This document shows, piece after piece, positions 1 through 6,225 of a DNA stretch of 25,300 bases. Both the position numbers and the translations under genes were made by a program. The number at the start of each line of letters is the position of its first letter. Within the stretch, counting starts at the first letter, position 1. Source of the DNA: an uncultured Collinsella sp. (GTDB lineage Bacteria; Actinomycetota; Coriobacteriia; Coriobacteriales; Coriobacteriaceae). Below the pieces are notes generated by a model, which was not told where the DNA came from, made no database searches, and saw only the letters and a list, made by a program, of their open reading frames with translations. The stretch lies in assembly GCA_934658705.1 (NCBI GenBank), contig CAKUHP010000022.1:1-25300 (forward strand), written 5' to 3'.

Positions 1-78
1 CCCCTCGCGCTCCTCTTTCGTGTACATCGGACTCCCTCCTGGACCCAGATTGGGTCCGAGATTTTGTCCGAGGTCCCA
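1..78 (-). mobile_element. possible left end of an insertion sequence with the start of its first ORF
   Basis: On the minus strand, the sequence from 78 downward begins TGGGACCTCGGACAAAATC, then contains a short inverted repeat (GGACCCA 41-47 / TGGGTCC 51-57), then a strong ribosome site (GGAGGG) followed 6 nt later by ATG at 27-25, reading MYTKEEREG to the edge. A TG-starting end about 50 bp upstream of a short basic/acidic ORF start is the layout of IS3-family elements, whose OrfA often begins M-Y-(T/S)-x-E-x-R. The neighbouring nuclease-like reading loses family resemblance at exactly this point. Only 27 coding bases are visible, so the transposase identity is inference. Confidence 0.35.
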
Positions 79-829
79 TATATACACGGGACTTTCCCAC
101 AATCGCTCGAGCACTTGTGCTTAGCGTCACTTCGACATTGAGCTCTATGCCGCAGAACCCTTCGCCTCCCAGGGCTCGCGGCAGTCCAAGCAACAAATAC
201 GCCTCGACCTCAAAAGGCGACGCGGCACCCAATGGAACGAATTGCGATACCGCCATAAATCTATTGCCGTAACGCATCCCGCAAACATCTGAACAAAAAC
301 GGTCAAGGTCTCTGCCCAAAACCAAAGCGTCTCGACGCCATAAATTTGAAGCGGTGCCGTCCTCGGACGGGCAGCGCACCCAACCGAACGTTGTCGAAAT
401 CGCGCCCGAATCAATTGCGCGCGTAAGCTCCGCCTCAAGCGCCGCCGGCAGAGCGCACACCGCAAACAAGCCACACATCTCCGCCAATACCAAAAGAAGC
501 TGAAGATCCGTCAGATGCCGCAACATGATGAATGCCGTCAGTAGAGGAGACGTAATCAAAAATCCATGCTCCGTTTCCAGCACGGATTCCCTGGGGAGCT
601 CACCGAGGAACAGCCGCTGCCTAATGCTGGTAGGACAAGTCCGCTTGTTTCTCGTCCGAACCAATGTATACAACGGAAAGCCGAGCGCAACCGCAGCCGT
701 CGGGTTACGGGCGAGATCATATCGCTGCCGGTCTTCTTCCGGCCGTGGAAGCGGCGGACACAAAGCGCGGACCTGAGGGGGCAAACGCCAGTACCTAAAA
801 GCCGATATGTCACAAAGTAGATCCTTCAT
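1..829 (-). CDS. DUF559-type nuclease-like protein, C-terminus apparently truncated; runs off left edge
   Basis: An open minus-strand frame starts at ATG 829-827 and stays open for 276 codons to the window edge; the upstream in-frame stop is at 853-851. The N-terminus begins MKDLLCDISAFRYWRLPP. Around residues 85-125 a segment reading ITSPLLTAFIMLRHL resembles the 'TSPxRTxxDLAR' stretch of DUF559/AbiEi-like proteins. Near residue 205, SPFEVEAYLLLGLPRA followed by LNVEV resembles the start of the DUF559 (PD-(D/E)XK-like) domain. In that family the acidic catalytic residues (a DLAW-like then an EYDG-like motif) should come next. Here, after VGKSRVYM, the frame turns into a basic, low-complexity reading (GPRTKSRTQSGSRR), so the active site is absent. 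Codon use looks native as far as about position 80. The ribosome site is weak. The likely reading is a nuclease or toxin-like gene inactivated by an insertion. The family call comes from remembered patterns, not a search. Confidence 0.6.
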   Translation of the reverse strand, partial: MKDLLCDISAFRYWRLPPQVRALCPPLPRPEEDRQRYDLARNPTAAVALGFPLYTLVRTRNKRTCPTSIRQRLFLGELPRESVLETEHGFLITSPLLTAFIMLRHLTDLQLLLVLAEMCGLFAVCALPAALEAELTRAIDSGAISTTFGWVRCPSEDGTASNLWRRDALVLGRDLDRFCSDVCGMRYGNRFMAVSQFVPLGAASPFEVEAYLLLGLPRALGGEGFCGIELNVEVTLSTSARAIVGKSRVYMGPRTKSRTQSGSRRESDVHERGARG

Positions 830-913
830 AAGCACAGGAAAACACGAATTTCAACCCAATCGGTCTCGCATTGGCACGAACGCACCAAAAAATGGCGTCG
901 AACGGACTGCTAA

Positions 914-979
914 GTTTTCAACAGCCCTCCCCAACTGACCAAAAGCTTGCCGAGAACTGGACGAAGCCCTGTTGAAAAC
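914..979. repeat. inverted repeat with 11-bp perfect arms
   Basis: GTTTTCAACAG at 914-924 is the exact reverse complement of CTGTTGAAAAC at 969-979, with a 44-nt loop. It lies in the 293-bp non-coding gap between the truncated nuclease-like gene and the MocR regulator. No gene was supported in the gap. The minus-strand frame across 918-1130 has no recognisable family signal. Confidence 0.6.
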
Positions 980-1013
980 CCCATTTATCTCTCAGGCGGA
1001 AGCTTTGCGCGGC

Positions 1014-1132
1014 AAGTGAGTAGGCTATTTGGAACACCCCGAGCAGACCGGTCATTCTGCTTTTCAAAACCGCAGGTAGATAGCTTGTTACAAAACTGCC
1101 TGGTCGCCAAAGTTCCAAAAGCCTACTCACTT
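1014..1132. repeat. long inverted repeat overlapping the 3' end of the MocR gene
   Basis: The left arm 1014-1035 (AAGTGAGTAGGCTATTTGG...) matches the reverse complement of the right arm 1112-1132 over 21 positions with a single extra base. The loop of about 76 nt holds smaller complementary pairs (AGCAG/CTGCT around 1042-1060). The TAG stop of the MocR gene (1125-1123) lies inside the right arm, so this element either terminates that gene or was inserted at its very end. Confidence 0.6.
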
Positions 1133-2562
1133 AGGTTGCAGAGTGTCCCCATTAGCTGCAATTCCAAGGTTGTTAGCACTTTTGGACTCAGATCGTCATA
1201 CTGAACAAGCATTTGAGTTGAGTTTTCAGAGACAGATGCGCCGTCGGCACACCAAAAACAGTCACTGATATCGATAAAAGGGATACTCGAGTGCATGAGG
1301 GCCCGTGCGAAAGAGCTTCCGCCCGCTTCGCACTCCGCAACCACGGTGCAGTAAAGGCCCGCGTCTGCATGCTCAATCGACGCCTCCCCCGCCGGAAATG
1401 CCTCGCGCACGAGTGTCACCAAACTATCACGCGCCTCACGAGCGCGAACGCGCACCCGGTTCACATGGCGCTCGTAATCGCCTGATTCGAGCAAGCGCGC
1501 CAACGCGACCTGATCTACGGAGCTGACCGATGAGGCATAAAAACCAAGCTCACGCCTAAATCGTTCCATAAGCTCATCGGGCAGGACCATATATGCTAGG
1601 CGCAGGGCCGATGACAGGCTCTTAGAAAAGGTATTGGTGTAGATGACCGATTGGGCAGCATCAATCGATGCGAGCGCGGGGATCGGCTTGCCGGCAAGGC
1701 GAAACTCGCAATCAAAGTCATCTTCGATGAGGTATCGACCCGGTTGCTCGGCAGCCCAGCTCAGCAGTGCGTAGCGACGCGCGATGCTCGTCACCAGGCC
1801 AGTCGGATATTGATGAGACGGCATCAGGTGAAGGACGTCCGCCCCGGCATTCTGCAGAGCGCCCAAGTCCACGCCCTCACCATCCAGCGGGATATGCCGA
1901 ACTTCGCAGCCCATGGCCTGATAGATGTGCGTCAGTCGCAGGTAGCCCGGGTCTTCGACGGCGTACACCTTGTCCGCGCCAAGCAGCTGGACCAGCATCG
2001 TGTCGAGCAGCTGGGCGCCCGCACCGATGACGATATTGTCGGGATTGACATTCATGCCCCTCGTCCCGCGCAGATGATGAGCGATCGCGCGTCGCAGCCG
2101 AGCGGTGCCTTGCGCAGGTGCGGGCGAGAAGATTTCGCGCTCATCTTCGGACGTCAGCGTTGCCCGCAGAGCACTTTGCCAGAGACGTGCGGCTTCCAAG
2201 GCAGATGGAGAGAGCGGAGCGAATTGCTCAGGCTGTCCACCAGCATCATGTGCGTTAAGGCCCGCAGGAGCGGAATCTCGATCGGCATCCTCCGCAGCCG
2301 AAGCCAGAACCGGGGCTTCGGGAAGCTCGCACGCGTAGTAGCCACGACGCGGCTTTGAGCAAATATAACCCTCGGCGAGCAACTGGCTATATGCATTTTC
2401 GATCGTAATGACACTGATTCCCAGATGGCTGGCAAAGGCACGCTTGGAGGGCAGATGCTCCCCCGCCGCAATGCGACCAGCAACGATATCATCTCGAATT
2501 TGCTGGTAAACATACTCATAGAGCGATGCTCCGCCACGTTGTTCCAAATTGTAGTCAAGCAT
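1123..2562 (-). CDS. pdxR: MocR/PdxR-family transcriptional regulator (GntR winged helix + aminotransferase-like domain)
   Basis: The product has 479 residues from ATG 2562-2560, chosen because AGGTGG precedes it by 7 nt; an upstream TTG at 2595 has no good site. Residues 12-78 are a GntR-type winged helix (SLYEYVYQQIRDDIVAGRI, then LPSKRAFASHLGIS). After a linker of about 40 residues rich in Ala and Asp, residues 120-479 form a fold-type I aminotransferase domain with the PLP-contacting EDDFDCEFR at 280-288 and the PLP lysine K314 in TNTFSKS. MocR proteins of this kind bind PLP and control B6 genes. The gene is divergent from pdxS with about 145 bp between start codons, the classical PdxR arrangement, so PLP-responsive control of pdxST is the likely job. 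The name pdxR rests on this context. Confidence 0.9.
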   Translation of the reverse strand: MLDYNLEQRGGASLYEYVYQQIRDDIVAGRIAAGEHLPSKRAFASHLGISVITIENAYSQLLAEGYICSKPRRGYYACELPEAPVLASAAEDADRDSAPAGLNAHDAGGQPEQFAPLSPSALEAARLWQSALRATLTSEDEREIFSPAPAQGTARLRRAIAHHLRGTRGMNVNPDNIVIGAGAQLLDTMLVQLLGADKVYAVEDPGYLRLTHIYQAMGCEVRHIPLDGEGVDLGALQNAGADVLHLMPSHQYPTGLVTSIARRYALLSWAAEQPGRYLIEDDFDCEFRLAGKPIPALASIDAAQSVIYTNTFSKSLSSALRLAYMVLPDELMERFRRELGFYASSVSSVDQVALARLLESGDYERHVNRVRVRAREARDSLVTLVREAFPAGEASIEHADAGLYCTVVAECEAGGSSFARALMHSSIPFIDISDCFWCADGASVSENSTQMLVQYDDLSPKVLTTLELQLMGTLCNLSE

Positions 2563-2573
2563 GAGTTTGCCAC

Positions 2574-2640
2574 CTGACCTTATCGTGTCATTCAATCTGG
2601 TATTAGTCTGACCTTGTTATTATCTCGAAAACTGATTATT
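2574..2640. promoter_or_regulatory. pdxR-pdxS divergent control region with 34-bp-spaced direct repeats
   Basis: CTGACCTT occurs at 2574-2581 and again at 2608-2615, exactly 34 bp apart in the same orientation. MocR regulators such as GabR bind widely spaced direct repeats, and the minus strand here also carries ATACCA (in TAATACCAG, about 2597-2605), the GabR half-site word. AT-rich variants TAATAACA and AATAATCAG lie nearby. A possible -10 (TATAGG) for pdxS is at 2660-2665. The repeats are read directly; their role as the PdxR operator is inference. Confidence 0.45.
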
Positions 2641-2707
2641 CCGCCATACCCAGCTCCCCTATAGGATGTTCCGTCAAGCAATGCACATGCCAACCAAGGG
2701 AGCAACC

Positions 2708-3598
2708 ATGGCAGAACAGACCAGCAAGGCCGATCGCGTCAAACTCAACCGCGAGCTCGCGCAGATGCTCAAGGGCGGCGTCATCATGGACGTCACCACG
2801 CCCGAGCAGGCACGCATCGCCGAGGAGGCGGGCGCCTGCGCCGTCATGGCACTCGAGCGCATTCCGGCCGATATCCGTGCCGCGGGCGGCGTGTCGCGCA
2901 TGAGCGATCCCAAGATGATCAAGGGCATCCAGGAGGCCGTCTCCATCCCCGTTATGGCCAAGTGCCGCATCGGCCACATCGTCGAGGCCCAGGTCCTGCA
3001 GGCCATCGAGATTGACTACATCGACGAATCCGAGGTTCTCTCCCCTGCCGACGATGTCTACCATATCGACAAGACTCAGTTTGACGTGCCGTTTGTCTGT
3101 GGTGCTCGCGACCTGGGCGAAGCGCTGCGCCGTGTTGCTGAGGGCGCCACGATGATTCGTACCAAGGGCGAGCCGGGCACGGGCGACGTCGTTCAGGCCG
3201 TGCGCCATATGCGCAAGATCCAAAAGCAGATCCGCGACGTTGTTGCCCTGCGCGACGACGAGCTTTTTGAGGCAGCCAAGCAGCTGCAGGTTCCGGTCGA
3301 GCTGGTGCGCGAGGTCCATGCCACGGGCAAGCTCCCCGTCGTAAACTTTGCTGCTGGCGGCGTGGCAACCCCTGCCGACGCAGCGCTGATGATGCAGCTG
3401 GGTGCCGAGGGCGTCTTTGTGGGCTCGGGCATCTTTAAGAGCGGCGACCCCGCCAAGCGCGCCGCCGCCATCGTCAAGGCCGTCGCCAACTTCACCGACG
3501 CCAAGCTCATCGCCGAGCTTTCGGAAGACCTGGGTGAGGCCATGGTCGGCATCAACGCCGACGAAATCGAGATCATCATGGAGGAGCGCGGACGCTAG
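2708..3598 (+). CDS. pdxS: pyridoxal 5'-phosphate synthase, synthase subunit PdxS
   Basis: The product has 296 residues, starting at ATG 2708 because GGGAG sits 5 nt upstream; an in-frame ATG at 2666 lacks a site and would add 14 atypical residues. PdxS builds PLP from ribose 5-phosphate, glyceraldehyde 3-phosphate and ammonia. It is a (beta/alpha)8 barrel that assembles as a dodecamer. Family hallmarks are LKGGVIMDV (21-29), [11 protein letters not shown] (47-57), the catalytic lysine K85 in AKCRIGH, the second lysine K153 in RTKGEPGTG, and [10 protein letters not shown] and GSGIFKS near the C-terminus. The 68-residue spacing of the two lysines equals that of the Bacillus enzyme (K81/K149). 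It forms an operon with pdxT 20 bp downstream and is divergent from the MocR regulator. Confidence 0.98.
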   Translation: MAEQTSKADRVKLNRELAQMLKGGVIMDVTTPEQARIAEEAGACAVMALERIPADIRAAGGVSRMSDPKMIKGIQEAVSIPVMAKCRIGHIVEAQVLQAIEIDYIDESEVLSPADDVYHIDKTQFDVPFVCGARDLGEALRRVAEGATMIRTKGEPGTGDVVQAVRHMRKIQKQIRDVVALRDDELFEAAKQLQVPVELVREVHATGKLPVVNFAAGGVATPADAALMMQLGAEGVFVGSGIFKSGDPAKRAAAIVKAVANFTDAKLIAELSEDLGEAMVGINADEIEIIMEERGR

Positions 3599-3618
3599 TC
3601 CGGCAGAAAGGATCGCAC

Positions 3619-4206
3619 ATGAGCGATTACGCAGACCAGACGGTCGCCGTGCTGGCGGTCCAAGGCGCTTTTGCCGAGCACGAGGCAAGACTGTCCGAGC
3701 TGGGCGCACGTTGTATCGAGCTGAGGCAGGCGGCCGATTTGCAGCAGAACTTTGACCGCCTGGTCCTCCCCGGCGGCGAGTCCACCGTTCAGGGCAAGTT
3801 ACTTGCCGAGCTTGGTATGCTCGATGAGCTTCGCACCCGCATTGTTGAGGGCATGCCCGTCTTGGGCACCTGCGCCGGCTTGATTCTGTTGGCGCGCGAC
3901 CTTGCCGCCCACGACGATAAGGGGACGCCGCGTCTGGCAACCATGGATGTACTCGTTGAACGTAATGCCTATGGCAGACAGCTCGGCAGCTTTCGAACCA
4001 AGGGGCAAGTGACCGGAATCGATGGCGAGGTACCGCTGACGTTTATCCGTGCACCCCGCATCGTCGAGGTCCACGGCGACGCCAAGGCCTTAGCGGAAGT
4101 CGACGGCCGCATCGTTGCCGCCCGCCAAGGCAACCAGCTCGGCGTAACCTTCCACCCCGAACTCGACGAAGACACTCGCCTCCACGAGCTGTTCCTGCAG
4201 ATGTAG
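3619..4206 (+). CDS. pdxT: pyridoxal 5'-phosphate synthase, glutaminase subunit PdxT
   Basis: The product has 195 residues; AAAGGA lies 7 nt before ATG 3619. PdxT hydrolyses glutamine and channels the ammonia into PdxS. The class I glutamine amidotransferase triad is visible: C85 in VLGTCAGLIL, H179 and E181 in VTFHPELDED. The PGGEST motif at 51-56 forms the oxyanion region, and RAPRIVEV follows at 144-151. Length is normal for the family. It is co-transcribed with pdxS. No T-rich terminator follows the stop directly; the first strong hairpin begins 40 bp downstream. Confidence 0.98.
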   Translation: MSDYADQTVAVLAVQGAFAEHEARLSELGARCIELRQAADLQQNFDRLVLPGGESTVQGKLLAELGMLDELRTRIVEGMPVLGTCAGLILLARDLAAHDDKGTPRLATMDVLVERNAYGRQLGSFRTKGQVTGIDGEVPLTFIRAPRIVEVHGDAKALAEVDGRIVAARQGNQLGVTFHPELDEDTRLHELFLQM

Positions 4207-4217
4207 ACAGATAATAC

Positions 4218-4311
4218 GAGCGTGGATTTTCGGACACATAGAAATTGAGAGTGGATAATCTCCCACTTTGAGCCAACATTCAGGCCAAAACCGGGAGATT
4301 ATCCACTCTCA
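4218..4311. repeat. 19-bp perfect palindrome with a decayed third arm
   Basis: Arms 4246-4264 (TGAGAGTGGATAATCTCCC) and 4293-4311 are exact reverse complements with a 28-nt loop. Just upstream, GAGCGTGGATTTTCGG at 4218-4233 looks like a degenerate third copy of the arm (12 of 16 bases). There is no U-run after the stem, so a simple intrinsic terminator for pdxT is not obvious. Confidence 0.75.
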
Positions 4312-4315
4312 TTCT

Positions 4316-4401
4316 GACTAGTCGTTGGGGACGTTCTTAAACGACTAGTCAAACAAGAACGTCCCCAACGACTAGTCATTAAAGAACGTCCCCAATGACT
4401 A
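4316..4401. repeat. 23-bp perfect palindrome plus a third tandem arm
   Basis: Arm 4316-4338 (starts GACTAGTCGTTGGGGACG) and arm 4355-4377 are perfect reverse complements over 23 bp. A further direct copy of the second arm's core (AAGAACGTCCCCAA) at 4382-4401 differs only near its end (TGACTA instead of CGACTA). The short 16-nt loop carries ACGACTAGTC, another copy of the arm tip. The element starts 4 bp after the preceding palindrome. Confidence 0.8.
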
Positions 4402-4442
4402 CCTTGGACCGTGACAACGCCGCAGGTAGAGAACGGACAGCG

Positions 4443-4544
4443 AGCGCCCGCCAGAGCGAACAAATTGGCATGAAAAGAGGACGGCATAGACCTTCTGGTC
4501 ATGCCGTCCTCTTTGAATGACAAGTTGTCGCTCTGGTGGGCGCG
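4443..4544. repeat. long interrupted palindrome, about 45-nt arms
   Basis: The inner stem is perfect, AAAGAGGACGGCAT (4474-4487) with ATGCCGTCCTCTTT (4501-4514), continued by GACC-TTCT-GGTC at the tip with one bulged A. The outer stem pairs GCGCCCGCCAGAGCGA near 4443-4458 with its near-complement around 4527-4544. Taken together the element is one extended hairpin with an internal loop. It lies between pdxT and the RGG-protein gene, which converge here. Confidence 0.7.
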
Positions 4545-4556
4545 CAGCGTCAACTG

Positions 4557-4584
4557 GTTACGCGGTTTGGTAAAACCGCGTAAC
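4557..4584 (-). terminator. hairpin at the 3' end of the RGG-protein gene
   Basis: GTTACGCGGTTT (4557-4568) pairs perfectly with AAACCGCGTAAC (4573-4584) around a GGTA loop, 3 bp beyond the TAA stop (4590-4588). The tail after the stem is not T-rich in either direction, so termination is plausible rather than certain. Confidence 0.5.
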
Positions 4585-4587
4585 TAA

Positions 4588-5499
4588 TTAGAAACGGTTG
4601 CCGCGGAAGCCGCCGCCGTTGCGGCCGCCACGATCGCCACCGCGACCGCCGCGGTCGTTACCGCGGTTGCCGCCAAAGCCACCACGGTTGCCACCGCGGT
4701 CGCCATAGCCACCACGGTTGCCGCCGAAGCCGCCACGACCGCCACGGTCGCCGCCACGGTCACCAAAGCCGCCACGGCCGCCACGATCGCCACCGCGACC
4801 ACCACGGTCGCCACCACGGCCACCGCGATCGCCAAAGCCGCCACGACCGCCACGGTCGCCGCCACGGCCACCGCGATCGTCACGACCGCCGCGAGGACCG
4901 CGGTCCTCGTCCAGGCCCATGGCGACGAGCGGGGCGATAACCTTATCGAGGGCAGCCATCAGCTCGGTGGCCTCCTCGTAAGAAAGCTCGGGCAGGAGCT
5001 TCTCCTTCTTGTTGGCAAGCTCGGTCAGGCCCTCGGCAGCATCCTCGGCAGCGAAGACGACGATCTTGCGCATATCGCCCTCGGCATCGTCGATACGACC
5101 GACCAGGTCGGCAGCCTCGGCCTCGGCCATCAGGCCATCGAGCTCACGAAGGCGCATGCCCAGCAGATCGGACATCTCCTTCTGCTCCATCTTGGGCTTG
5201 AGGTCAAGGAGCTTAATGGCGCGCTCGATGTTCGCCATGCGCTCGGCCTTGGCCTCCTCCTCCTTGGAAATAGCAAAGCGACGGCTGCGCAGCAGGCGGG
5301 CGGCCTTCTGCATCTTGTCCATCAGCTCTTCGTCATCGTAATCTGCGGCGGCCTCGACAACCTCGGCCTCCTCCTCGGCGGAAACCTCGTCAGCAGCCTC
5401 AACCTCGGCAGCTTCGGTCTCCACGGTCTCGACTGCCTCAACCTCGGCAGCCATGGTCTCGTTCTCGGTCTCGTTCATGATCTCTTCGTTCTCAGACAT
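4588..5499 (-). CDS. MarR-like winged-helix protein with acidic N-terminus and C-terminal RGG-repeat tail
   Basis: The product has 303 residues; AAGGAG lies 5 nt before ATG 5499. Three parts are clear. Residues 1-60 are almost only Glu, Ala, Val and Thr, strongly acidic and presumably disordered. Residues 60-190 are helical and charged; within them, 91-150 (AIKLLDLKPKMEQKEMSDLL, then LRELDGLMAEAEAADLVGRI, then DMRKIVVFA) reads like the recognition helix and wing of a MarR-type winged helix. Residues 200-303 form a tail of about twenty RGG triplets spaced by D, F, G, N and Y (DRGGRGGFGDRGG-like units). RGG tails bind RNA and promote condensates in eukaryotic and some bacterial RNA helicases. 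No catalytic motif is visible. Nucleic-acid binding is therefore inference. The encoding DNA at 4600-4890 is a low-complexity repeat prone to length change. Confidence 0.8.
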   Translation of the reverse strand: MSENEEIMNETENETMAAEVEAVETVETEAAEVEAADEVSAEEEAEVVEAAADYDDEELMDKMQKAARLLRSRRFAISKEEEAKAERMANIERAIKLLDLKPKMEQKEMSDLLGMRLRELDGLMAEAEAADLVGRIDDAEGDMRKIVVFAAEDAAEGLTELANKKEKLLPELSYEEATELMAALDKVIAPLVAMGLDEDRGPRGGRDDRGGRGGDRGGRGGFGDRGGRGGDRGGRGGDRGGRGGFGDRGGDRGGRGGFGGNRGGYGDRGGNRGGFGGNRGNDRGGRGGDRGGRNGGGFRGNRF

Positions 5500-5711
5500 G
5501 AGACTCCTTCTTGGCCCTCTCGGGCATCATCGCCCCATTCGCGGGGCCCGTCGCGCACTCTTTGCGCTTATAAATCATGCCTCTCGGCAAAACGTCCATT
5601 AGTTTATGGTGTCGTCCGCTAATCTAGCTGCAGAATCTATGTGCACACATTAATGCGACATGTCGCGGTATCATGACTTGAATCAAATGCGCCCACCTTA
5701 AGGAGCCCGCC

Positions 5712-6122
5712 ATGATCAAACCCATCATGAAGTCCGAGTTCTTTTTACGCCTGCCCTCCGAGGACGCCGGCCCCGAAGACGCCGCGACCGGGCAGGATCT
5801 TCTGGACACGCTGCACGAGCATGAACACGAGTGTGTGGGGCTTGCCGCCAACATGATCGGCGTACGCAAGCGCATCATCTGCGCAAAGGACGGCAGTAAG
5901 TCGTTGCTCATGTACAACCCACAGATTCTTGAGCAGGTCAACGCCTACCAGACAAGCGAAGGATGCCTTTCGCTGGTCGGCGAGCGCCCCTGCACACGTT
6001 ATCGCCGCATTAAGGTGGAGTATCTGGACGAGAACTTCGTCCACCGCATCAAGAACTTCTCGGGCTACACCGCCGAAATCATCCAACACGAAATCGACCA
6101 CTGCCAGGGCACCGTTATATAA
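5712..6122 (+). CDS. def: short-type peptide deformylase
   Basis: The product has 136 residues with AAGGAG 6 nt before ATG 5712. Peptide deformylase removes the N-formyl group from new proteins using a metal held by one Cys and two His. Motif 2 is intact (EGCLS, C85), and motif 3 is intact (QHEIDH, H126-E127-H130). Motif 1, normally GxGLAANQxG, reads VGLAANMIG, with Met in place of the catalytic Gln. The protein is also about 30 residues shorter than the E. coli enzyme. From memory, short deformylases with AANM occur in other gut bacteria, so this is probably a recognised sub-class rather than a broken gene. It is a single-gene unit closed by a terminator at 6168. A second, more divergent copy is at 13540-13959. 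Confidence 0.9.
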   Translation: MIKPIMKSEFFLRLPSEDAGPEDAATGQDLLDTLHEHEHECVGLAANMIGVRKRIICAKDGSKSLLMYNPQILEQVNAYQTSEGCLSLVGERPCTRYRRIKVEYLDENFVHRIKNFSGYTAEIIQHEIDHCQGTVI

Positions 6123-6167
6123 GTTCCGCCGGTCAAGCATTTCCCACGCCCCGCAGGTCCACAAAAT

Positions 6168-6202
6168 AGCTCCCCGCAGCCAAGCAACTGCAGGGAGCTT
6201 TT
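6168..6202 (+). terminator. intrinsic terminator after the deformylase gene
   Basis: AGCTCCCCGCAG (6168-6179) pairs with CTGCAGGGAGCT (6188-6199) with one C-A mismatch and an 8-nt loop, then TTTT. It sits between two convergent genes and may serve both. Confidence 0.8.
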
Positions 6203-6225
6203 CATAGTGCGGAGCTTCTATCCCA

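Noticed and set aside
145..474. 109-codon minus-strand frame near the left edge
   Set aside because: It is an out-of-frame reading of the DUF559-like gene, which gives coherent protein in the neighbouring frame.
2636..3940. 434-codon minus-strand frame opposite pdxS-pdxT
   Set aside because: It mirrors two certain genes; composition is the His/Arg/Leu-rich shadow typical of GC-rich antisense frames and no family motif is seen.
4600..4890. Regular short DNA repeats resembling an array
   Set aside because: They encode the RGG tail in frame; there are no unique spacers, so not a CRISPR array.
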